The notes beneath the pieces were generated by a model that saw nothing but the letters and a program-made list of their open reading frames with translations, made no database searches and had not been told where the DNA came from. The translations under genes were made by a program, and so were the position numbers. From Armigeres subalbatus (Eukaryota; Arthropoda; Insecta; Diptera; Culicidae), in the NCBI RefSeq assembly GCF_024139115.2, contig NC_085139.1, forward strand, positions 3,419,470 through 3,483,469: DNA of 64,000 nt, given 5' to 3'. This document shows positions 11,378 to 21,735 of the stretch, piece after piece (the first letter of the stretch is position 1; each line of letters begins with the position of its first letter).

Positions 11378-11612
11378 GGGTCTGTCTCAATTGTATGATT
11401 AAACTCAAATTAAAAGTGACAGTTCATTAATTATCGAATAACCCTGCTGGATGAGCAGGATTACTTTTGACAGATATCGAATCATTCTCGATCGATGTCT
11501 TATTGGAATTGCTGGGTAGCACGCAGCCATTCTTATGGCCGGGTGATTTTTAAATTTTCGAACTGTCAGTTTTAAGTAAAATTAAATTTGATTCGGGAAA
11601 TGAGACAGAGCC
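11378..11612. mobile_element. Harbinger-like MITE, copy A
   Basis: The ends gggtctgtctcaattg and gggaaatgagacagagcc form terminal inverted repeats. A 3-bp TTA duplication flanks the element (11375-11377 and 11613-11615). The interior includes ataaccctgctggatgagca and ttggaattgctgggtagca, shared with copies at 41231, 46049 and 46412. The TTA duplication suggests PIF/Harbinger. Confidence 0.85.
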
Positions 11613-11831
11613 TTAGTGGTGGCAGTTGCGTAGATGACGATTGGCATTTCCATTGATTGACCTTATTGCTTAATAAATTCCATCTCAATATCCAACATTC
11701 AATGCACTGATACTAAATTTATATTGCAGGTCCGACGATCCACGAATTCAATATAACGAAACATGATTTGACTATCTTTGATAATTTCTAAACGTATCCC
11801 AATACAACAGTAACTGAACGTAAGTACTAAA

Positions 11832-11893
11832 TTTTTTTTTAAATCTTTATTAAGGTGTTTTTTTAATCTACAGACTAAGTTCAACACCGAAAG
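11832..11893 (-). mobile_element. 62-bp 5'-truncated retro-insertion with poly(A) tail
   Basis: A 12-bp duplication, gtaagtactaaa, flanks it at 11820-11831 and 11894-11905. On the minus strand the insert ends caccttaataaagatttaaa plus an A run, so an AATAAA signal sits just before the tail. The same 3' end appears at 30643-30687. Confidence 0.8.
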
Positions 11894-11956
11894 GTAAGTA
11901 CTAAACCTAAATAATAACAATGATGTGGAAATGCTAATATCATCTTCCGACGGAGG

Positions 11957-12022
11957 TCCTTCGTAGGTTTGTTGGTGAAAAGCACCAGTCTAGCGTACAT
12001 GGGTTCGAGTCCCATCGAAGGA
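11957..12022 (+). pseudogene. tRNA-like 66-nt sequence
   Basis: A perfect 7-bp acceptor-type pair (tccttcg...cgaagga) and a perfect T arm (atggg-ttcgagt-cccat) bracket a shortened middle. The D/anticodon region holds a ggtgaaaagcacc mini-hairpin instead of a normal anticodon arm. At 66 nt it is too short for a standard tRNA, so it is probably the head of a SINE or a decayed tRNA pseudogene. Confidence 0.55.
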
Positions 12023-12136
12023 AAGTGGTTATCTCCAATTCTTCTTCTTCTTCGTCTTCTATTAGCATTTCCTCAGATATTAATTGAAAGCTTTTCGATG
12101 CCCGCCATATTGCATGAGTATGTATCTTGTGTGGCA

Positions 12137-15100
12137 TTCATTTATTCAGACTAAGGCCGAAGTGGCCTGTGCGGTATATAAGAGGCTTCTCCATTCGGCT
12201 CGATCCATGGCTACACGTCGCCAACCACGCAGTCTACGGAGTGTCCGCAAGTCATCTTCCACCTGATCGATCCACCTTGCCCGCTGCGCACCTCGCCTTC
12301 TTGTGCCCGTCGGATCGTTGTCGAGAACCATTTTCACCGGGTTATTGTCCGACATTCTGGCTACGTGCCCGGCCCATCGCAGTCGTCCGATTTTCGCGGT
12401 GTTAACGATCGATGGTTCTCCCAACAGCTGATGCAATTCGTGGTTCATTCGCCTCCTCCACGTACCGTCCGCCATCTGCCCCCACCATAGATGGTACGCA
12501 GCACTTTCCTTTCGAAAACTCCAAGTGCGCGTTGGTCCTCCACGAGCATCGTCCAGGTCTCGTGTCCGTAGAGGACTACCGGTCTAATTAGCGTTTTGTA
12601 GATTGTCAGTTTGGTATGGCGGCGAACTCTATTCGATCGGAGCGTCTTGCGGAGTCCAAAGTACGTACGATTTCCAGCCACTATGCGTCTCCGAATTTCT
12701 CTGCTGGTGTCATTTTCGGCAGTCACCAGTGAGCCCAAGTACACAAATTCTTCTACCACCTCGATTTCGTCACCACCGATGCAAACTCGCGGTGGGTGGC
12801 TCACATTGTCTTCTCTTGAACCTCTTCCTATCATGTACTTCGTCTTCGACGTGTTGATGACTAGTCCGATCCGCTTAGCCTCCCTCTTCAGTCTGATGTA
12901 GGCTTCCTCCATCTTCTCAAAGTTACGTGCCATAATATCTATGTCGTCGGCGAAACCAAATAGCTGGACGGACTTATTGAAAATTGTACCACTCGTGTTA
13001 ATCCCTGCTCTTCGTATTACACCTTCCAAAGCGATGTTGAATAGCAAACACGAAAGACCATCACCTTGCCGTAACCCTCTACGGGTTTCGAAGGGACTCG
13101 AGAATGCCTCTGAAACTCGAACTACGCACATCACCCGATCCATCGTCGCTTTGATCAACCGTGTCAGTTTATCCGGAAAACCGTGTTCGTGCATTAGCTG
13201 CCATAGCTGGTCCCGATCGATTGTATCATATGCGGCTTTGAAGTCGATGAATAGATGATGTGTGGGCACGTTGAATTCGCGGCATTTCTGCAGTACTTGG
13301 CGAATGGCAAACACCTGGTCCGTGGTGGAGCGTTCGCCCATAAAACCCGCCTGGTACTGCCCCACGAACTCCCTTGCAGTTGGTGCTAGTCGACGGCATA
13401 AAATTTGGGAGAGTACCTTGTAGACGGCGTTCAGCAATGTGATTGCGCGGTTGTAGATGGGACACACGACACCTTCCATCCACTCCTGCGGCGATACTTC
13501 CTCCTCCTAAATCTTGGTAATGACCCAGTGCAGCGCTCTATCCAGTGCCTCACCACCGTGTTTACCACGCTCTCCCGGTAGTTCGTAAACCCCAGCGGCT
13601 TTGTTGTTCTTCAGCCGGCCAATCTCCTCCTGGATTTCCTGGAGATCCGGAGCCGGTAGAATTATGTCCTGCGCGCGTTCTCCCAGGTCCATCACCATAC
13701 CGCCATCTTCGTCTGCCACATCGCCATTCAGGTGTTCTTCGTAGTGCTGCCGCCACCTTTGGATCACCTCACGCTCGTTCGTAAGAAGGTTCCCGTTTAT
13801 GTCCTTACACATATCAGGCTGTGGCACGTGGGCCTTACGTGAACGGTTTAATTTCTCATAGAACATTCGTGTGTTATTAGCGCGGTACAGTTGCTCCGTT
13901 TCTTCACGGTCTCGATCTTCCTGCTGGCGCTTTTTCCTCCGGAAAATCGAGTTTTGTCTGTTCCGCGCCTGTTTATATCGTGCCTCGTTCGCCCTCGTGC
14001 GGTGTTGCAGCAATCTCGCCCATGCTGCATTCTTCTCTTCCACTAACTGCTCACATTCGCCGTCATACCAGTCGTTTCTCTGATCCGGGGGCACCGTGCC
14101 AAGTGCAGCGGTTGCGGTGCTACCAATGGCGGATCGAATATCTCTCCAGCCATCTTCAAGAGATGCTGCGCCTAGCTGCTCTTCCGTTGGAAGTGCCACT
14201 TCCAGCTGCTGCGCGTATTCTTGGGCTAGTCTACCGTCTTGTAGCCGCCCAATGTTAAGCCGCGGCGTCCGACTTCGACGCGTGTTGTACACCGTCGAGA
14301 GTTTTGAGCGCAGGCATACTGCAACGAGGTAGTGGTCGGATTCAATATTCGCACTTCGGTAAGTGCGGACGTTCGTGATATCGGAGAAGAATTTACCGTC
14401 GATTAGAACGTGGTCGATTTGGTTTTCCGTTTCTTGGTTAGGTGATCTCCATGTGGCCTTGTGGATATTTTTGCGGGGAAAGAAGGTGCTTCGGACTACC
14501 ATTCCGCGGGAGGCTGCAAAGTTTATACATCGTTGGCCGTTGTCATTCGATACGGTGTGCAGACTATCCGGTCCGATGACCGGTCTATACATTTCCTCCC
14601 TTCCTACCTGTGCGTTCATGTCACCGATGACGATTTTAACGTCCCGCAGTGGGCATCCATCGTATGTCTGCTCCAGCTGTGCGTAGAACGCTTCTTTCTC
14701 GTCGTCGGGTCTCCCTTCGTGTGGGCAGTGCACGTTGATGATGCTATAGTTGAAGAAACGGCCTTTAATCCTCAGCTTGCACATCCTTGCGTTGATTGGC
14801 TGCCACCCAATCACGCGTTGGCGCATCTTACCCAGCACTATGAAGCCGGTTCCCAGCTCGTTGGTGGTGCCACAGCTTTGGTAGAAGGTAGCCGCTCGAT
14901 GCCCGCTTTTCCACACTTTCTGTCCTGTCCAGCAAATCTCCTGCAGCGCCACGACGTCGAAGTTGCGGGGATGTAATTCATCGTAGATCATCCTGTCGCA
15001 ACCTGCGAAACCTAGCGACTTGCAATTCCATGTTCCAAGCTTCCAATCGTGATCCTGTATTCGTCGCCTGGGTCTTTGCCGATTATATCGAGTCGCATTA

Positions 15101-15411
15101 TCTCTTATATTGTTCGTAATGATTGGTTTTCTAGGCGGCTTATTGGGCCAGCGCAAACCTCCTGTCTCGTCGGAGGGCCGTCGTGTCAGGGCTGTTTAGC
15201 GTCCCACCTAACACCAGGACTTTGGCTTGTGCGCTTTGAGCGGCACACGGTCGCTTTGGTGGGGCCTACTTGCGGATACATGCAGCTTTTTATAGAGGTT
15301 TAACAGGGCCCACTGTCAAACCCCACCACATCCTAGGCAAGCCCCACAACTCGCAGATGGCCTGGGGAGGGATCGTCAAGCCCTTGGACATAGTCCCTGC
15401 TGCCCACGCCC
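12137..15411 (-). mobile_element. RTE-clade (JAM1-like) non-LTR retrotransposon, copy 2, full length
   Basis: An 11-bp duplication, cttgtgtggca, bounds it exactly (12126-12136 and 15412-15422). The minus strand begins ggcgtgggcagcagggacta and ends agtctgaataaatgaa. At 3,275 bp it includes a 5' leader of about 255 bp that copy 1 only partly keeps. The single ORF is damaged in a few places. It is a useful full-length reference for the family. Confidence 0.9.
12146..15156 (-). pseudogene. RTE copy 2 ORF: endonuclease plus reverse transcriptase, three lesions
   Basis: This enzyme nicks DNA and primes reverse transcription at the target. From its first methionine (15156) it reads about 549 codons. 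These include GTWNCKSLG and ALQEICW (endonuclease start), IGDMNAQVG, IDHVLI and SDHYLV (catalytic pocket), then a basic linker and the start of the reverse transcriptase. A stop at 13507-13509 follows WVITKI. After it, a deletion of about 30 bp removes the KKGDKLDCSNY stretch present in copy 1. The next segment, 13479-12445, holds RQGDGLSCLLFNIALEGV and FADDIDIMA (catalytic Asp pair). A one-base loss near 12480 shifts the frame again, and 12475-12146 gives the C-terminal part ending ATSALV. It is inactive as it stands, but decayed much less than copy 1. Confidence 0.88.
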
Positions 15412-15691
15412 CTTGTGTGGCAAGTACAATGGATACACTATGCCCAGGGTGCCGAGAAAGTTTCCAACCCGAAAACATCCTAGACCGGACCGAGAATCGA
15501 ACTCATTATCTCCGGATTGGCAATCCTACGCCTTTGCTCGCAAGGCTACTGGAGACCCCTTATACAATTTCTCCAATACATTTTTCAAATAAAATTCTTC
15601 CACATAGTGTACATATTCACACCGGAGTTTTCATAACATTGTGAATTATGGACCATGACGGGTGGCTAATACTCGAAAAATAGGCAATTGG

Positions 15692-15866
15692 GTTGATATC
15701 GAAAGTAAAGGTGAACATTGTTTAATTTGAAATTTAAAAATAGATGAAAAATGTTTCCTCGACATTTTCGGTCTGGTTTGACGTACAGAATAAAGTGATA
15801 TAATTTGGTTTCATACGCACTAAAAACACCGGAGGGTACTTGACTCAACATTTGACAAGACAACTC
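15692..15866. repeat. Dispersed repeat, shared with 45890-46045
   Basis: Both sites carry gaacattgtttaa, aaatttaaaaatagatg, tttcctcgac, tttgac.tac.gaataa, acgcactag.aaaacaccg and gggtacttgactc in the same order. Borders are not defined. No coding potential is seen. Confidence 0.7.
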
Positions 15867-15880
15867 CAGAGAAATTAGGA

Positions 15881-16060
15881 GAACCTAGAACATCTGGTTT
15901 GGGTATAACTGCAATGTAAAGTATGCGCGGAGGCCCAAGGGAGCTGTTTGGACAAGATTGGATGCTGTCAGATTTGTATCGAGTTCATTTGACCTGGTAA
16001 ACTATTCGATCCAAATTCCAGAACAGTTTGAAGAACCTAGAACATCTGATTCGGATATAA
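15881..16060. repeat. Two diverged 152-bp direct repeats
   Basis: gaacctagaacatctg occurs at 15881 and 16033, followed in both by ggtataact or gatataacc. This indicates a local duplication with about 152-bp spacing. Confidence 0.5.
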
Positions 16061-16195
16061 CCGAGTTGCAAATCATTCGCGTGAGCTGTAGGGATGACGG
16101 GTTTCCATTGGCATGGCTTTTTGTAGAGAGTCGCTAGAGATGTTCAGAATAAACATATTGTTCACACATTGATACATCTCCATAGATATCAAAAG

Positions 16196-16315
16196 TTTTG
16201 ATAAAATCGCATTTTATCTCCGTTTGTCGAGCTGAGTCGAATGATATTTGTATACATAACACTAATAGGTCTCCGGATATCCGATAAAAAGTTCGTTTTT
16301 GGAGTGAACATTTTC
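16196..16315 (+). repeat. Diverged fragment of the gagctgagtcga repeat family
   Basis: The order gtcgagctgagtcgaatg, ataacacta, ggtctccgg, gataaaaagttcgtttttgg, agtgaacat matches the right ends of the array elements at 19320-19445 and 26160-26278. Confidence 0.65.
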
Positions 16316-16319
16316 TACC

Positions 16320-18389
16320 GTGAATCGCAAGTCAGTCTCATCTCGATCGGGTCTTTTACCGGAGGTTAGAAATAAAAGGGCATTCAATAATTAACCCATT
16401 GATTTTTGGACTATATAAAAAGATATGCGCTCTTCTTAACCGAATGGTTTTTGCATATTTATACCATTTAACCCCATCCTCCCGTCTCGAAGCACGTGAA
16501 TAGTTTTCTTTTACCATACGTGAGCCTGCTACGTTCGAGGTAGTTTGTTTGAGGTTTTCCGGAGCGAGTAGGCGGCGGATTTTGTGTTGCTTCTTCATCA
16601 TCCTTTCATCGGCTTCTCAAACAGCAACGGCGCGCAGAGCGTTGCCTCCATGCAATACCGAAGCTCACGCAGCGATGACTCTCGAATTCAAGGCGAACTA
16701 AAATTTTCCGCATCAAAAGTTTCAGCTTCACTCCAAGTTTTGCACTTCGTCTCCATTGGTTTGTTATCGTGGTTTAACCCAGATACATTTGGTGTGGAGA
16801 GGAAAACCATTTTCACTTTCACGAAACATGGACTACATTATTTATTCACCAACTAGGTTTTCAAGATCATTATTTTGTATATCTCTGCTATTAATCCCCC
16901 TTAGAGGTGATTCTTCGCATTAAATGCGTAAATTGAAAATAAGTTCATTTTCCTCTGAATAACTGAAATCGACTTTGTATAATTTTCAGATATGAATAGT
17001 TTTAGCTCTTTTCGAATACTAAGTGTACGTAGGCAATATATGTTCGGTCGAGAAACAAACTTCTTTTAGAAGGCCCAAAGACCTCACAGTGTTACGAAGT
17101 GTGTCAGAACTTTGGTAATTTAGCAAAAAAAACTCGACTCGAAGATAGCCATCTTTTGTACGAGATGATGTCACCAAAGTGCCTTATTTGTTTCAACATA
17201 AAATGATAGTAATGACGTGACAGGAGGCCAAAAATGTTCGGCATTCCAACAGGCGAAAATCAACGAACGATGACTCCCCCTAGTCACACAATCAGTTTCC
17301 TCGATCTACCAAAACGCGTGCCACTGGATCAGTGCATCAAACATTACCCCTTGTAAAACAAAAACATACACAAACAAACTGGGAGGAAAATTAAAAATTA
17401 TTCAACATTAGAGTAATGATAGTCCGCAGTGCAATCCATCCGGACGCTGATAAAACGTTTTGCTGATGCTTGCGCACGTCTTTCGTCGTCACTCCGTTAT
17501 AGATAGATTGCAAAAGCAATGAAGCACGTGAAATTTGCTATGTGTGATGTTCGCCCGCCAGTGTTATCACCATGCACCACTACCTCTCATTTACATTTCC
17601 TCCGGTCTCTTATTTTTCATATCACACACAACGCCTACATTAGGTTCCCGAGTGGCGTTGTAATAGGTCGTCGCTATTTTTGGTCGACATTCACATATTC
17701 CCAGTCATTTAGTCTCCTCCAGCTTATCGTATCTTCGTGTAACTGGCTGGTCCAGGTGTATATAAGCAACATTCGCTAAAGTTTTCAATTAGAACAGATG
17801 TTCACCCTAAATCTTGTCGTTTACGGACGACCGAAACTTTCGAACGAGATCAATTCGTTCGAACTATTTCCATATTCGATTTCCGAGCGGCAGCACAGAC
17901 AATTAAATCATGATACACGTGGTTGTTTGTTGCCAATCTTACTTCCTCCGTAAAATGTATTGTCTTTTATTATTAGGAGAGTTTTAAAACACCTACTGCA
18001 TCAGAAAAACAAAATCTGTGGCCAAGTTCCTTTAGTATAGAATCAAAAATCGATAAAATAAATCATTACCCTCCCAACATTCTGAGCGTCAATGAGGTCA
18101 AAAATTATTCTCGAGTGGCTTGTTCCAACAAAAGTGTACTTTTCGATAAATGCCTCCAACTAATTGCAAATAAATTTAGCACGATTTCATCCGATCAAAC
18201 AGGAAGCTTGACAGATGATTTGAGAAGTTTGAGCAATTCTAATTTGTAATCAACAAACATTATTGCGGAGATATAGAAATAGGCGGACCAAACATCGGTA
18301 AACAATAAATTAGGGTACTTCATCACTAAATACATTCTGAAGGCAAATTATTTGCAACTATAGCCTACTTAAGAACTCCATCAACTTCA
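16320..18389. other. Intergenic, no gene seen
   Basis: Open frames at 16356-16601, 16584-16856 and 17519-17779 are short and show no known domain or codon pattern. No tandem repeat or transposon end could be defined. Confidence 0.4.
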
Positions 18390-18510
18390 GATTTTTGACG
18401 TGAAATACGTCTAAGGGAAGACTCGGATACAGGATGTAAAACGGAACTTTCTAAACTGGGAACCGTCACGAAATTATGTAAGATTTCAAACGTTAGTAGC
18501 GCCTATATCT
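18390..18510 (-). repeat. Dispersed repeat end (gacgtagtttacgtc family), inverted copy
   Basis: ttgacgtgaaatacgtctaa, gggaagactcggatacagga and accgtcacgaaattatgtaa are the reverse complement of the sequence at 21640-21735. They also match, in reverse, 53960-54060 and 57430-57525. Confidence 0.75.
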
Positions 18511-18669
18511 TTTGATGGATTTTTGCGATTTTTATATCAATCAAACTCGCGAACTCTCCACCAATTTGCCAGTTTTATTGAAACTTTTGATTGCAGTGAA
18601 CTCTCTCTAACTCGATGTTCTGTAAATCGATTTTTTTTCTTACTTCATAAAATTCAAAGGCTCTTGAAT

Positions 18670-18712
18670 TTTCGGGTCGGGCCATTTGGCCAAATGCCGT
18701 TTGACCAAAAGT
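18670..18712 (+). repeat. TTTGGCCAAATGCCGTTTG motif block
   Basis: A short block of the recurring ttggccgaatgcc-type repeat, related to 27482-27531, 45672-45712 and 51782-51866. Confidence 0.6.
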
Positions 18713-18721
18713 AAAAAAAAA

Positions 18722-19276
18722 ACCCAGATTAATCCACCTAGCGGTGATGATGCCTTTCTCGTGCGGTAAAAAATAGTATTTTGGTCATAACTACCAAGCC
18801 TATTGTCCGATCCGTCCAATTTTCAATAGGAAACAATGGGGCAGTATACTGCGTCGAATGCAGTCTGTTGTGAGGGAATCCGTTCAGGGTAAGTGCATTA
18901 AAAATGAGCTAGACTTTTTTACGCGCTTTTTTATGAGAAAAAGTATTTTGGCCATAACTACCAAACCCATTGTCCGATCCGTCCACTTTTCAATAGGAAA
19001 CAATGGAGTAAGATACTGCGTCGAATGCAGCCTGTTGTGAGGGAATCCGTTTAGGGTAAGTGCATTAAAAGTGAGCTAGACTTTTTTACGCGCTTTTTTA
19101 TGAGGAAAAGTATTTTGGTCATAACTTCCAAGCCCATAGTCCGATCCGGCCAATTTTCAATAGGAAACAATGGGGCAGTATACTGCGTCGAATGCAACCT
19201 GTTGCGAGTAAATTGGTTGAGGGCAAGTGCAAAAAAAGTGAGCTAAACTTTTTGCTCTTTTGGTGCGCACATACAC

Positions 19277-19309
<33 letters not shown>

Positions 19310-19445
19310 CCCAGACATCACCTCAATTCGTCGAGCTGAGTCGATTGGTATATAACACTATGGGTCTCCGAGCCTTCTATAAAAAGTTTGTTTTTGGAGT
19401 GAACATATAGCCTTTACGTATACTTAGTATACGAGAAAGGCAAAA
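18722..19445. mobile_element. MITE-like element holding about three 167-bp monomers and a (CA)n tract, copy 1
   Basis: It starts acccagattaatccacctag then gatgcctttctcgt, and ends atacgagaaaggcaaaa. The opposed gcctttctcgt and acgagaaaggc are terminal inverted repeats. Inside, agtattttggtcataac starts at about 18774, 18944 and 19108 (spacing 170 and 164). A (CA)n tract lies at about 19268-19314, followed by gagctgagtcgattggtata. A larger relative is at 24541-26278. Confidence 0.8.
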
Positions 19446-20590
19446 CTTATATTGGGAGTTATGAGTAGCAGGAATTACATGAAGTGTGCAGCGAGAAGTG
19501 AGGAATGAGACATTTCGCACATGTCATAATAGGGAATAGGAGGTGAATAGTGAAAAGTGAGAAATGAGAAGTTAGAATTGATAAGTGAGAGGTGGAAAGT
19601 GAGAAATGAAAAGTGAAAAATGAGAAGTGAAAAGTAAGAAGTGAGAAGAGAGAAATGAGAAGCGAGAAGTAAAAAGTGAAAAGTGAGAAGTATGAATTAA
19701 AAAGTGAAAGTGAGAAATTAGAGAAGAAAGAGATGTGGGGTGAGGAGTGAGAAGTAAGAGTAATAAGAGGGAAGTGAAAAGTGGTAAGTGAAAGTGAAAA
19801 ATGAGAAGTGAAAAGTAAGAAGTAAGAAGTAGGAAGATAAAGATAAAAAGTGAGAAGTAATAAGATAAAGATAAGAAGTGAGAATTGTGAAGTGAGATGT
19901 GAGAAATGAAAAGTGCGAAAATAAAAGCAAAAAGTGAAAAGTAAATTGTAAAAAGTGAGAAGTAAGAAGTATGAAGTAAGAATTGAGAAGCGAGTAGTAA
20001 AAAATGAAAAGTGAGAAGTATGAATGGAAAAGTGAAAGTGAGAAGTGAGAAATTTGAGAAGAAAGAGATGTGGGGTGATGAAGAGTGAGAAGTAAGAGTA
20101 ATAAGTGAGAAGTGGAAAGTGTGAAAAATGAGAAATGAAAAGTAAGAAGTGAGAAGTGAAGGAAGATAAAGATAAAAAGTGAGAAGTAAGAAGATAAAGA
20201 TAAGAAGTGAGAATTGTGAAGTGAGATGTTAGAAATGAAAAGTGAGAAAATAAAAGCAAAAAGTGAAAAGTAAATTGTGGAAAGTGAGAAGACATAAGTG
20301 TGAAGTTAGAAGTAAGAATTGAGAAGTAAAAAGTGAGAGGTTAGAACTTAGAAGTGGAAAGTTTGAGAAGTGAGAGGTGAAAAGTGAGTAGTGAAAGGTA
20401 AAAATGAGAATAAAAAAGTAAGAAAGTGAGTGAGTGAAATGCAAAGTGAGAAGTAAAAGAAACGTGAGAAGAAAAATTAGAAAGGAGAAATGAGGAGCGA
20501 GAAGTGCGAAGTGAATGTTGAGAAATGAGAAGTACAAAGCGAGAAGTGAAAAGTAAGAAAAGTGAAGTGAGAACTGAGAAGTAAGAGGAC
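19446..20590 (+). repeat. 1.1-kb purine-rich minisatellite (gaagtgagaag type)
   Basis: Almost the entire segment is A, G and T in units such as agaagtgagaagtgaaaagt, with nearly no C on the plus strand. The minus strand therefore stays open for 278 codons of monotonous Ser/Phe/His/Leu-rich text (HFSLLTSHFS-like), which is not a gene. The strand asymmetry could favour triplex or slipped structures. Confidence 0.9.
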
Positions 20591-20929
20591 CAAGTAGCAG
20601 GCTTGGCATTTACTCGCACAATGAGCTCAATGAGCAAAAAAAGTTCATCAAAAATGAGCAACAAAACATCACGGATATACCCGTGATGAACTTCCGCAAC
20701 GTAAACTACGTAAAACCAAATATAGTACACTGAACCAATCATTCCGCTCTATATAGAAGAGAAGGAACCATCCCACCGACACTACTACCCAGCTTAAGCA
20801 ACCCCTCCCACTCTGTGAGGGAGTAGGGAACCCACTGTCTAGCAGCTGGAGCACCCCATTCATACACTCCAGTTCAATAATTGATAATACCCTAAAAGTA
20901 GGCAATTACCAAACGATTGAAACAGGCTC
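20591..20929. other. Intergenic, no gene seen
   Basis: Contains gcaacgtaaactacgtaaaa near 20698, another form of the palindromic gtagtttacgt motif. The two overlapping minus-strand open frames show no domain. Confidence 0.35.
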
Positions 20930-21735
20930 TAAGGGATGCATGATACATGAAAGAACTAAAATGTTCAACAGTTTAGCGTTGATAATCGAAAGTTTCAATA
21001 CTACTGGCAAATCGGTGGAGAGTTTGCGAATTGATTGATGTAGGGTAAAGTGCCCAATAGTAGACCCCCAACCAATAGTGGACCCTCCAGCCGTTTTTGC
21101 ATTATTACAGCACAATGTAAAGATTTTGCTATGAAATTCCATCGGGAGAACCTACCTTACAATCCTATAATATGATTACATGCTTTGGAAATGCTATGGA
21201 AAGTAAAATTAGATGTTTTTTTACAATTCTATAAAAAATAAACACAAAAGTGTCCATTATAGGAATATTTTGGGGGGTCCACAATAGGGAAGAAAAACGT
21301 CCCGAAACGAAACATGAAAATCAAATGAAGTGTCGACCATATGCAAGCAATTTCCTATAATGGACCCCAGGGAGTCTACTATAGGGCGAATTCAGTCATA
21401 CTTTAAAATTTAATTTCAACGCATAACGTCGTGTATTTGAGTGTTTTATGTATGTATCGTGAAGAGGAGATGCAGAACTTGGTATCAGATATTAAGCAGA
21501 ATTATTATGTTGAAAATTTCGGCTCCTTATGACAGGAAAAAACAAAATTCCGCTACTAGGGAGTCCACTATTGGGCATTTTACCCTATAAAACTTTAAAA
21601 TCCATTGAAAGATAAAGGACCTATTTATGTTACAAATCTTACATGATTTCGTGACGGTCCCAATTTTGAAATTTTCATTTTACACCCTGTATCCAAGTCT
21701 TCCCCTTAGACGTAGTTTACGTCAAAAAAAGATGC
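20930..21735 (+). repeat. Dispersed repeat (gacgtagtttacgtc family), split by a TA MITE
   Basis: It reads aagaactaaaatgttcaaca, gataatcgaaagtttcaata, ggcaaatcggtggagagttt, then a MITE, then atccattgaaagataaagga, catgatttcgtgacggtccc and gacgtagtttacgtc. The same order without the MITE is at 53830-54060 and 57290-57525. The function or class of the parent repeat is unknown. Confidence 0.8.
21043..21585. mobile_element. TA-flanked MITE (GGGTAAAGTGCCCAATAGT family)
   Basis: Terminal inverted repeats gggtaaagtgcccaatagta and cactattgggcattttaccc face each other. TA dinucleotides at 21041-21042 and 21586-21587 are the duplication expected of Tc1/mariner-type insertion. A fragment of the same end is at about 50695-50755. 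Confidence 0.8.

Larger units (their letters stand above)
12041..15557 (-). mobile_element. tRNA-derived SINE split by RTE copy 2
   Basis: The SINE is 12041-12136 plus 15412-15557. On the minus strand it starts ggtctccagtagccttgcga (A box), has a B box gagttcgattctc (15492-15504 reversed) and ends in a GAAGAAGAA-type tail near 12041. The RTE element interrupts it with an 11-bp duplication, cttgtgtggca. The related copy at 9430-9640 shows the empty target. Confidence 0.8.

Noticed and set aside
13545..14976. Plus-strand ORFs of 70-171 codons in the RTE copy
   Set aside because: They are shadows of the endonuclease/reverse transcriptase on the other strand.
19459..20742. Minus-strand ORFs up to 278 codons rich in Ser, Phe, Leu and His
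   Set aside because: They are the complement of the purine minisatellite. Composition is monotonous and there is no gene context.
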